64,000 nucleotides of DNA from Liopterus haemorrhoidalis (Eukaryota > Arthropoda > Insecta > Coleoptera > Dytiscidae): assembly GCA_963971575.1 (NCBI GenBank), contig OZ020611.1, positions 144,858,419-144,922,418 on the forward strand, given 5' to 3'. A program made the position numbers and the translations under genes. Position 1 is the first letter of the stretch, and the number at the start of each line of letters is the position of its first letter. The notes beneath the pieces are model-generated. The model did not search any database. It saw nothing but the letters and a program-made list of their open reading frames with translations, and was not told the DNA's origin. Positions 44,278 to 55,400 of this stretch are shown here, in pieces.

Positions 44278-45978
44278 TCAGCTAGCCCAATCAGAATCTG
44301 AAGAATTAGATTTTCCTTTCCTTCTTCTTTTAGTGTTCTGTTCATTATTTGTACTGTCATCTGAATCATTATTATTCTCTACAACAAAATCTAAATCATC
44401 GTCATCATCTTCCGTAAACTGTTCATAACCTTTCTCAATTCCACTGCTATCATCTTCAACTTCAGGCCAATCTTTAAATTGATTATAATCTATATGTAAA
44501 AATTTAAGTTCTTTAACTACATTTTTACCCTGGGAATTATTTAGATAAGATTCACATTCTGCTTTAAGTTCAGGCCAAGTAAGAACCCAACTTAAAAACT
44601 GATATCTCGGACTGGATATTACTACAACTAAATCATCACAGAGTTGCTCTGGTAAACCTAATGCCTCGGGAGTTAATACTTTGTGTAATTCGGAATTAGT
44701 AAACGTGGAGGTGTGTTTAGAATGATCTATATTTGATATGTTATTAAAACCATTTAGTTTCAGTTCCGATGAAAGAGGGCGTTCGTTATTTAAAGATAAT
44801 TCCGCACACTTCTGTATTCGTTCCATACATGTTATTGTTGGGTTTAAGCTAAATGATGTAAGAACACATTCTCGGCAAACATTCAAATGACTTTCCCAAA
44901 TATCTGCCAGAGACAAAAACCCTTTAGCTAGTCTCTTGGATGTTTCTTCAACTTTTTTAATATCAGATTTTTGCTTTTGCTTTTCAAGTTCATTCATGTC
45001 TGTTGTTAGAGCCCTGATGAATAACTCTGTAGTAAAAGGCTTAATACTTTCACCGTACTGTGAATTCAAGACTTCTATACATATATAAATATGTGACGAT
45101 GAATCAGCTGCTTGAATTATTTTTCTTATTGTATTCTGTATAGTACCAACGCCTAATTTATTATCACAAATAATCCTAGCTTTTAAGAAATCTGCTAAAT
45201 AAGCCCCACAGTCTTCGATACGCTGAGTCATAGCCGCTGTTATAAAATAATTAGCTGCTAACTCAGCAACATTAGGTGCATATCTCCAGAGTTCGCAAAC
45301 CTGGACTTGTTTTTTCGTAAATCTATTCACTAAACGCAGACCTTCTGATAAATTCAACCTTTTTAACTCGTTTAATATAAGTTGTGTTTCGTGGAAGATG
45401 AACAACAAAGCAATATAGACGTCTAAAATGTAAAGTTTTTGTCCTTCGGTGATGACAGCATGAAATTTTAGACTATTAGGCATTCTTAAACATTGCAAGG
45501 TTGTTTTTGCAAGTTTCAAAGCAAGATCTTCACACTTATCTTGACAAAGTTTATTTAAACGCATTGCTATGAGATATCCTGATTCATTAGCGAAAAAATC
45601 TATTAGTTTTTCATTTTGGCTTTTTGAGGTATCGAGTAATATGTCTTTTAAAGTCGCATTGCCCCAAGGGTCATCCATTACATCGAGTAATATTTTACAG
45701 CTTGAAGTTGGGATGTTTTTGTTCTGTTTTAATACTGTATCAACTTCTTGAACTACTTTCCGAACACTATTCTTTAATTCAGTTGATAAACGATTCCAGT
45801 CACCTTGCAAAACAACAGTAAGAGTATGTCGTTGAGCCCAAACTATAGCTCTATCAACAGATTTTGATCGTAGGATTAAATTTTTAAGACTAAGCCATAT
45901 TGTTAATAATGTTGGTATTTTTTTCTCTAAATGTATTTTGGGATTTAACAAAAATTCTTCTTCCTCTTTTAAATTCAT
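44278..45978 (-). CDS. single-exon helical protein resembling the N-terminal part of ZNF654/ZNF292/RLF
   Basis: 566 codons without an intron, from ATG at 45978 (context AAGAATGA, with A at -3) to the stop at 44278. The chain is almost wholly alpha-helical in appearance (for example LALKLAKTTLQCLRM, ITEGQKLYILDVYIALL). It then has an acidic region at about 505-540 with DDDDDLD, and ends with a nuclear-type basic patch KRRRKGK at about 550-556. The stretch ILLDVMDDPWGNATLKDIL with the following ESGYLIAMRLNKL resembles the finger-free N-terminal region of vertebrate ZNF654/ZNF292/RLF. FTTELFIRALTTDMNELE followed by ECVLTSFSLNP also seems to fit that group. No C2H2 finger is present. It is probably nuclear; a role in chromatin or transcription is inference only. 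Its ATG lies 37 bases after the rumi stop, with no poly(A) signal between. Confidence 0.85.
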   Translation of the reverse strand: MNLKEEEEFLLNPKIHLEKKIPTLLTIWLSLKNLILRSKSVDRAIVWAQRHTLTVVLQGDWNRLSTELKNSVRKVVQEVDTVLKQNKNIPTSSCKILLDVMDDPWGNATLKDILLDTSKSQNEKLIDFFANESGYLIAMRLNKLCQDKCEDLALKLAKTTLQCLRMPNSLKFHAVITEGQKLYILDVYIALLFIFHETQLILNELKRLNLSEGLRLVNRFTKKQVQVCELWRYAPNVAELAANYFITAAMTQRIEDCGAYLADFLKARIICDNKLGVGTIQNTIRKIIQAADSSSHIYICIEVLNSQYGESIKPFTTELFIRALTTDMNELEKQKQKSDIKKVEETSKRLAKGFLSLADIWESHLNVCRECVLTSFSLNPTITCMERIQKCAELSLNNERPLSSELKLNGFNNISNIDHSKHTSTFTNSELHKVLTPEALGLPEQLCDDLVVVISSPRYQFLSWVLTWPELKAECESYLNNSQGKNVVKELKFLHIDYNQFKDWPEVEDDSSGIEKGYEQFTEDDDDDLDFVVENNNDSDDSTNNEQNTKRRRKGKSNSSDSDWAS

Positions 45979-46015
45979 TCTTAATATTAAATAAAATAAT
46001 ATAAAATCTAAATTA

Positions 46016-46441
46016 TTATGTTATAATTTCAATTAAATCTTTATCTAGCGTTGGTTCATAAGTTAACAGTTTCGTGTATCTACGTATTAGTTTATTCCAA
46101 TAACAAGAAACATCTGATATTTTCACGTTATCCCAAATGTGATTGAACCCTCTTTCGGCGATTTGTTGAACTAAGTCGTCATTGTCAATGGCGAATTGTA
46201 TTAATTTTTTAATGTCTTCTTTAGTAGCTTTGGTATGAACTGGTATATAATGCACCCATGGTTTCAAGGACGGATAAAAGAATTCAAGCCACTCATTTCC
46301 AACGTGGAATACTACAGACTTACAGAGGAATAAGTGCTTGAATCTGAAGCTGGCTGCTACTCCTCGGAAGTTGAATAAATATTTGTACTTACAATGGTCT
46401 TCGAGCGATACTTCTGTTGCTGGTGGGGCGTTTAAAGTATC
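46016..46441 (-). CDS. rumi: rumi last coding exon
   Basis: 141 codons and TAA after the acceptor TCTTTCCAG. It carries the nucleotide-sugar-binding half ([30 protein letters not shown]) and the C-terminal helices up to [18 protein letters not shown]. The stop comes about seven residues before the place where relatives end with their ER-retention signal. Confidence 0.95.
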   Translation of the reverse strand, partial: DTLNAPPATEVSLEDHCKYKYLFNFRGVAASFRFKHLFLCKSVVFHVGNEWLEFFYPSLKPWVHYIPVHTKATKEDIKKLIQFAIDNDDLVQQIAERGFNHIWDNVKISDVSCYWNKLIRRYTKLLTYEPTLDKDLIEIIT

Positions 46442-49400
46442 CTGGAAAGATTAATTAAAAAATTACATGTATAATTTTTTAAAGTTGTCTGTTTGAACAG
46501 ACATGCCCTTGAGGGCATACATGTGTCATATGAATTAAGATTTTAACCATGTCTACTAGAATTCGGACTACTGTCGCAGCATACATTTTTATAGAAATTA
46601 CGTTACTTCCTAATTTAAAATAATGCTTGTGATGGAATATATAATTATAAATCATCAAATTCAGAAACACTTTAAATTTATTAAATAAATATTTTGTCAC
46701 TAATTAGAATTTATTAGTCTTACGTTTCGGCTCAATTTTTGGCCATCTTCTTAGGATAATAATAAATACTAAAGTCTTAAAACAATATTTGATATCAGAG
46801 ACGTAGCCGGGGGGGGGGCATAGGGGGGCATTTGCCCCCCCCCCCCAGGATAGTTTAAATCCTGGTTAGTTTACCATATATAAAATATAATTTAGGTTGT
46901 TAGAAGTTTTCTTCACCGGAGGTTTTTCACAAAAGACCTAGAACAGGGGTCGGCAACCTGCGGCTCTTTTAGAAAATTTTGTGACTCTTTGAAAATTGGC
47001 TGGTTTTATTTTAATATTATCTATTTTTTAATTTTCAACTTTCTGCCTGTACTATGCAGGTTTTGTATTTTTCAGAATGTTTTACGGTGCAATTCACGCC
47101 CGGTAATTCCCCGAGTTACTGCATATTCCCCTTTTAGAAGAAGTTATTTGTTTCGAAAAAAAGTTATCTGTATTTGTGAATGATTTACGTGCAAAAACAT
47201 TTTTACATTTTATTAATTTACAAAAACATGTTATTAATGCAATTTTTTTTTTGAACAAACTATTGTTTACATGAAAGAAGCTTTTCGAGATAGATTTTAA
47301 GAGTTTAGAAAATATAAAGCTACACTAGATTTTTTGACAAAACCAATTGAAGTAGATATGTAGCAATTACATTTATCACCTTCAATTAGTGGATTTGAAA
47401 TCCAAAGCTTTATGGAATTATATATTCTTAAAAATTAATTCTGAACTGGAAAATTTAGAAAGAAAAAAGTGAATTTTATCTTCCCAGCATAAGTGGACCG
47501 AAATTCGCAATCTTCAAAATGTAGATAAAGTTCTTTTCGAAGCTTGGAACCGTCTTCCAGAATCGTTCAATCTTTTAAAAAATTATGCTTTTGGGCTACT
47601 GACAATTTTCGGTTCCACATATTACTGTGAGCAAGTCTTTTCACATATGAAATTAATAAAGAGTCAGTTAAGAAGTAATCTTACTGACTTGAAACTAGAG
47701 TGCTGCTTTAAGTTAAAGATTACTGAATATTCACCAAATATTGAAGTCTTGTAGAACACTATACAGAAGCAATCGTCCCATTAAAAAAATTATTATATTG
47801 TAATATACTGGCAACTACAATAGGTATCACAAACTAAATGTATAAGTAAATATTAATTTATTATAATGCCTGATTATTTTAAAACAAATAAACAATTTTT
47901 ACGTTTTTTTCTTAAATATAGCATATATTTTTTAGCGGCCCATGTTATTGTATTTTTTTTTCAATATAGATTTGGCTCTTTGTCACTGAAAGGTTGCCGA
48001 CCCCTGACCTAGAACGCTGTTATTTTCTACCCAAGCCATGTAATTAAGGTCGTACCGCCCAATTTAGAATATTTTGTTATTTTTGCCCCCCCCCCCCCAA
48101 GCTGAAATCCTGGCTACGTCCCTGTTTGATATGGTAGCTGAAATAGATAATAGAAATATAGAGAAGAACATCAGCTAAACCAGGGGTGTCAAACTCATTT
48201 CAGCCCCGGCCATTTTTCTAACCAGTAAGATTCACGTGGGCCACACGGTATGTATTTATATTATTACTCATTCTGATTTTCATTTTCCATAATTTTTCTG
48301 AATATTTTTTGGATAAAGTAAAGAAATTACAATTAATAACAAAATTTTAAAAATAAAATCAATTTGTTTTTTCCACTGTCGAGAAACTATATAATTATTA
48401 AGTTCTTTATCGAACAAAAATAAAAATACGTCGAAATCAGCGTACTGGTACTGTACACAGCAGTTTCACCTACAGAAAAGTGCTATTTGAAAGATCTGCT
48501 TACGAGTATATTATTTGGAATTATAGGGAATCACCGATCTACCTACTATAGGACGGCCTTGGCTAGCTGCAACAGTTACTGCCTGACTATGTGTTTTCCT
48601 CCTTTTGCCAAAGTCTTGACATCGCAGCTCGAACAGATTCAGTTACGAGATATTTTCGTTCAAATAAATTTTAATACTATTTAAGACATAGTATAAAAAT
48701 TTATTATAGTATAAACCAGTGGCGAAGGGAAACCTCGGCTAGACTTGCCCCCCACACAAAAAAAAAAAAACATTTTAAAAAAATAAATAAAAATATTTAG
48801 ATAAATCTTCAAAAATACATCAAATTATGTTCTATACAAATTTTTATCCAAGGCTTGGTTTACTAGTTACGAATTAATTATCATGACCATGGAAACGTTA
48901 CATATTATGAAAAAATTAAGACAGAAAAAGTAAAATTTTTCGTTTAATCAAAAAACATCTCAAATAAAAGTTATTAGTTATTGCATTTATAGTAACTTTT
49001 GTTCAATAAATTTTTTCGAAATATATTTCTGTTGCTAAATATTCACAAAAATCTTAAAATCGACACGAGTAAACTCCCATTTCTAGTCAACCGATCTTCA
49101 TAAAAAAACAATAGGGTTCTTCCCATTTAATAGGAGAATTTTTTAGTACCAGAACGAATTCTCTAAGTTGAACCGTTCTTGAGTTATCGTGTATACACAC
49201 ACACAGACACACACACATACGGACGGCACTTCGAAAATAGGTTTTTTGGATTCCCTGGACCATGAAACGTGGTCATCAAAATCTCGACATCGAAAATTTT
49301 CGCGATTACAATACTTGCCCCTTATATATTAAGGTCGGGCAAGTAAAAAGTGGTTGCGGGCCACAAAAATGCAAGAATCGGGCCGCCAGTTTGACACCCC

Positions 49401-52400
49401 TGAGCTAAACAAAACAAATCCTAAACTCTAATTACATCGAATCAAGTCAATTCAAGTAATTCTAGAGAATGTCTTTTTCGTAAACCGTAAAATATATTTT
49501 AAAAAATGTTTAAACAATAGTAGTTTCTCTTCAAAAGCATTATCCCAAGATACCCAACTCCACGCACTCCGAGGTAATGCAAGGCATTAGGGCGCTTGAT
49601 GCCAGGGGGGCGCCAAGGTTAATGTGAGGATCTTTTTTTAGGTCTTGAATTGAAATTTTGCCCTGTCTGGGGGCGCTCCATTAAAACTTGCCTACGGGCG
49701 CCAAAGACCCTCGCGCCGGCCCTGCCCAACTCAACATGTTATCATTTAAAAAATTATAGTTGTCTTTAGTATCCTGTACTTCCGGTGTGTTCCGTAAAAT
49801 TTCATTCGATCCTTTGGTGATCAAATATTTTTCCCCAACTTGTGCACAATCGCGTTTTCGAGAAAAAAGGAGTAGATGAGTTTTAAGCATAAGTCGTTTT
49901 ACGTAACTTTGATTAGAGCTTTTGCAAAGAAACAACTTTTATTTAATTTTTTTAAAAATATCTTCTACGGTTTACGAAAATTTGTATTCTCTATAAAAAG
50001 GGTGGCCAACCTTTTTGGAAGCAAGGGCGCAATTAAGAATTTTCAGAGACGTTGCGGGCGCAGTGATATGTAATGACATCATATATGTTATGTTTTTTCA
50101 TTTCTTAATTTTAATTTCTTAATTTTTGTAATTTTTAATTTTGAATCTTTTTATTTGATTTTACTTCTAGGTTAAAATCCCATTCTTTTTTGAAAAAATG
50201 CTCTTCTTCATTTTTAACATAACATAATACAACAAAATAATAATAATAATTTGTAATAATAATTTTATTGAACGACATTTATTACATATAATTACATAAT
50301 ATATGATAAATTATTATTCGTTAATGAGAAGGTTGAGACTGTTTCTTGACATAATTTTTCACTCTTAAACTGTCATTCAATGATCAGTTTTAATAAAATG
50401 AAACAAAAAATGGCGCTAAAATTCGATAGAATTCGCTAAAATAATATTTTTTGTAGTGGAACTACTTATATTTTATTATATGGGGAGGGATTTAATATGG
50501 CATAGTAAAAAATCACTTGAAAATTTCAATTAATAAATAAGTATTTAATTCAAAGAAAATTTTGCTTAAAAGTTGGCGAATGAAATTGATTGGAAATAAA
50601 ATTTAAAAAAATATTTGGATTTACCGGGAATCGTATCGCGGGCGCATAACAGATCGCCCGAGGGCACAGCTGCGCCCGGGGGCGCGGGATTGGCCACCTC
50701 TGCTCTATAACAACCTGAAAGCCTTACTATTGAGCTATCTGTAGCTCGGAGAATAATAAAAATATTTCACTTTCAAGTCATACCTACTTGAAAGTAATGT
50801 AATAATTATCCTCTTCCAGATTTATTTTTTAAATCTGTACAGTTAAATCTTTCTTAGCCTTATAAATGCTGAACAGGAGCAAACGAACCCGTCATTTTGC
50901 GCTTTAATCACCGAAATGCAGGCGTGCACACAAGACGGCCCCCGATGACCAGGGGGGGCCCTGACAAAATTATTCCGAGAAATTGTTTCGAAATGGACTT
51001 CCCTGTTCCATTTTCTATGTGCGTACCAGCCCAAATTCTAAATTATATTTACTTAAATTCTTCAACATGATAGGCAACGTAACCGTTTTTTCCATATGAC
51101 TCTATGACGGAGTTTGTAGACGGGTACATAGATGCCGCAAGATTTGTCGTTCACCTGGCATATTTTTTCGTTCAGCTACATATTTTGCCGTGTTTTATTA
51201 TTGGTGTTTATGCATTACGCTTTCACTCCTGAAATCTAATCTATCGTTAATAAACCTTATTTTGACGGGCCGAATAATGTAACCGGGTGGAAAGTGACCT
51301 AAATAGATTTCGTAGTATAATAGGTTCGAAATTAGAAAAAAAGATGAAAGAGACAGCAGTGTGGAGTAATTTATTCAGGAAGACAAAAGTTCCATAAAAG
51401 CTGCAATTTCACAAACTAACAAAGAAAATTGACAGTAATTTTTTTAGTTACAAGTAAATAATAATAATAAAAAATAAAATGAAGGCATCTTACCGCATCT
51501 GATTTCCAGGCTTGATTTTTGGTATATTTAGCATCCACAAGATCTGGTCTTTCTCTGGACAACAGTACTAAATTATCTCTCTCGGAACTGGTACGCGATC
51601 CTCGGAAAAATCCTTTATTAAGTTTCTTTTCCCAAGGAAACGCGTCAGATGATTTAGATACGCTTAACCTGTGTTTATCCCAACGACCTATTAATAAATG
51701 TAATGGCTCAATAAAATATTTATTTATTAATTCTACAACTTTAAACTGATAACATTCTCTTTTACATGTATACCAGTGAATACAAGAAATAACAATATTT
51801 ATTATTATAGCATAAACAGTTTTTATTACTGCAGATTCAGAACATAAAAAAAAAAAAACAAACAAAAATTGTAAACAAAACTATTCTACAATTCGATTTT
51901 TTATAAAGATAATGACGATACAATTACGTTTACATAAAATGTATAAATACTTAATATAAGTACGTCTAATACGGCAAAATAGGGGCATTATAGGTTTCTT
52001 TTCTTGCCTGGTGTACGAGGGTCGTCTCAAAAGTAAGTTAGACTATTTTTTTTAATGCGTGTGGTTGGCGGGAAAATCTGGGAGTCTCAGGGAATTTACG
52101 TCTGGGTGTAGTGTAAAATTTGTGCATCACTGTAAAATTTATATGCGAGTGCGTCGATCGATCCGGCAGTCAGGCTCCAGCCACTATAGAGACTCCACTT
52201 GCTCCTACCGCCGATTGCGTGGTGTTATTCGTTTTTGACGGCAAAAAAATAAAAATGCTATTGAAATTCATCGCGAGTTGTGTAGTTTTTATGTTCCAGA
52301 ACAACGCTCGCCCGCACGCTACTCGTCAGACTAAAGACCTGCTTGAGAAGTTTCGATGGGATGTTTTCGGACATCCACCTTACTCCCCTGCACCAAGTGA

Positions 52401-55400
52401 CTTCCACCTGTTTCCGCAGATGAAGCAACAACATGGGGGAAGACGCTTCACAAACGAGAATAATTTTAAACAAGAAGTTGAAAGATGGCTAACCAGTATG
52501 GCGGCAGAATGGTATGACACTGCATTGAAAAAACTTTTACCACGGTACCAAAAATGTATTGAAAAACAAGGCGATTATGTAGAAAAATGTTTAATATGTA
52601 CTTTTCGAAATATACTTTTTTACAAAACGTTTTACTTTTATTTATTTAAATAAAAAATAGTGTAACTTACTTTTGAGATGACCCTCGTATATTGAGGCAC
52701 TTAAAGACATCTTTTTGCCCCTCTTAGATATCCGAGAACCACTCATTATAAGTATTTCTATATAGAGTTTTTGAATTTGTGAGGTTATGTATTATAACAT
52801 GCTTATGTAAACATAATATTCAGAAAAATATCAACGTATGGATAGCGCAACGAACGGTGTAACTAGGTACCCACACAATATCCGTATATTTGAGTGAATA
52901 CTATGTCTATGAGTATGTCTTTCGATTGCTCAGTGACGTCATTGCCTTTATAAAAAAATCGGCTGTACAGATAAAATGAGATATTTTTTCATTACCATTG
53001 TTTGATTTCATGTACAGTAATACCCCGCTACTAGACTGCCTTTTAACTCGAAGTTTTCGCCATCCGACGTAAATGTCGAGAGTGAGAGTCGACGGAAGCA
53101 TCGCTATCCGACACGTGATCGAGTACCGATCACGTGATACATATTTTGGTAAACAAAGCGAAATGAACGCATGGCCAGCAGTTCGCGCCTAGATATCTTG
53201 ACGAAAACAACTCAGAATTAGTGCTGCTATGAACTTTTTGTTTTTTGCTAAAATAAGTGATTTATATTTATAATTATGGGTACAAAGAAGGCTAGAGATG
53301 CAAGCATAAAGAAAAACAGTAAAAATCACTATGGAACAGAAAAAAGAAATAATAGCCAAATATGAAAGTGGTATTCGTGCGACTGAGTTGTCTACAAGGT
53401 AATGCATTCCTAGATCGACGATCAGTACTTTTGTACAGCATAAGGAAGCAATTAAAAGTACCGATGTAGCGAAGGGAATTTTTGCAATAACCAAACTTAT
53501 TGACGAAATTGAAAAATTATTGTTAATGTGGATCAAAGAAAAAGAGTTAGCTCTCTTAGCGAAGAAAAAGAGTTAGTTAAAATTCGTTAGTTAAGATTAG
53601 CTACTCGACGAAATCGCTCTTCCACGCTTTTTCAGAACAAATTAACGTCAAGTGGCGGGTTATTACTGTACATAATTTAGGTATCTAAATAATTGCAGAA
53701 GCCAACAATAGTAATTACGATTTTTTTTAATATATGGCCTTAGTTATTAAGGCAATTAGCTAGGACGATTATAATGTTTTGAAAATCTCATGCCTGAACA
53801 GGATTCGACCCTTGTGGTACCTTAGAAACATAGGGCATCTGTGTTATCAGTACGGTATGCCGGTCGGCAACTGCGCATTTAAATGATGCCAATTTTATAT
53901 TTAATAACTACGCCTATAAAAACGTATTAAAACAAGTTCAAAGAATAATTATGTCCGAATCCTAATAATTGTTGGATAACAGATCAGAATAATCGCGTGG
54001 TTCTTATGATGTCATCTTAATTCGTGGAGGGACGACAAAGATTTGCTGTCAAATAAAGCCATGTTAAATAGACGATTTTAAATATTTTTAAACTATTTCT
54101 AAGAAACGCTGTTCTAGAATATAAACGTTATAATTTTGGTTATTTTTGTAATGAAGGAATACAATCTAAATTATGATAGCATAAGGCTGTATTTACAGCT
54201 ATAAAATGAGTCGACTAAGTTTTAACGGTTAATAACAGCGTTCACATCTTTGAAAATTAATGCGTAACGAATGTTGTGACATCTATGCTTTCAGCCAGAT
54301 CGTGATTTTTTACTAAATTTTAGTAACACAATTATAACCACAACTACAGCAATTCTTTTTCTTTTCACAATTTCCGAAATTTGTGCGACAGTGTTTTTTA
54401 GGTTATGTAAAGTGAGATAGCTAATGTGTTTATATGTCTGTCTCATTAAAACAACACACTAACTATAAGTTTGGAAAACAGTCGACAGTCGACCAGTGGC
54501 GCACCCAGGAGGCTGCCCCCCCCCCAAGAAAGAGGAAAAAGATTATCACCATGATGTTAGGTAAATATACGTTTTATATTTTAAATGAGATGTGGAACTT
54601 TTTTATTTATTTTTTTTTGGTCATCACTTGTATTTCAGAAGTAAGGACATTTTTTTAGGTCGTCACTTGTATTTCAGAAGTGAGAATATTATTCATAATT
54701 TAAATAATTTTGTCTTCCGAGACCCCTCCTAATTCCTGGGTGCGCCACTGCAGTCGACAACACATATTCTATTAAATTTAGAGCAGTGAACGGTCGCTCG
54801 CGTTACCATATGACAAACTTGTTAGTAGTGACAATCAACAGTGAACAACTCATAGCGTATAGTCTATTAACTTTAGAGTTGTGAACGTAGCTTAACTGTC
54901 ATTTCGATAACTATGGGTTGATTTCTGAAAGCTTAGTTAACTATAACCAAATGGTTAGAAAATGGTTGTTATGATTACTTATGGGATTATTATATTGTAA
55001 TCGAGTTTAAACAAAAGATTTAACTCGTCTAAAGGTGGCTACACACGTAACTGCAAACTTGACAAGCATGCATGATCCATGTTTTTGTACAAGTAGGCTT
55101 TAGCGTCTGTAGGATAATTTTGCGCAAGCATTTTAATTGTACAAGCCGCTTGATGATGGATTGAATTTGAATCATGCAAGCTTGGACAAGCCGCGCTTGC
55201 GCAAGTGAAACGGAACGTGTGTACCAAGGACGTGCCCGCTTGTGGAAACAAACGTTCTCTCATGATCGTATCCTTTTTAATTAAGGTTGCGTATAACCCC
55301 CAGAGAAATTATAGAGGAATTATAGGAATAGAATTAGTATCAATCTATACATCAAATTTTGCACCGAATTTTTATCTATCTAATAGGATATTTTCAATTG

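Larger units (their letters stand above)
46796..48124. mobile_element. hAT element with 8-bp target duplication (outer of a nested pair)
   Basis: The tips CAGAGACGTAGCCGGGG and (in complement) CAGGGACGTAGCCAGG are flanked by TTTGATAT on both sides (46788-46795, 48125-48132). Runs of C follow each tip. Its own body is only about 270 bases; the rest is an inserted second hAT element. It lies in the last intron of rumi. Confidence 0.93.
49440..50790. repeat. interspersed repeat family X, copy 3, with two hAT insertions
   Basis: The arms at 49445-49535 (complement) and 49905-49990 are inverted copies of one another (GAGCTTTTGCAAAGAAACAA, then ACGGTTTACGAAAATTTGTA). After the second hAT insertion the family continues with GAGCTATCTGTAGCTCGGAG. 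With both insertions removed the order of blocks agrees with copies 1 and 2. Confidence 0.55.

Noticed and set aside
52016..52687. An active mariner transposase
   Set aside because: The N-terminal half is deleted and the second catalytic aspartate is replaced by asparagine.
53189..53536. A 115-codon minus-strand frame with hydrophobic segments, present twice (also 56923-57270)
   Set aside because: It is the reverse of the Tigger DNA-binding region, whose plus-strand reading has clear homology; the membrane-like look is a shadow effect.
55039..55263. A 74-codon minus-strand frame present twice (also 58772-58996)
   Set aside because: It lies in the left end and subterminal part of the Harbinger element and is duplicated only because of the tandem duplication.
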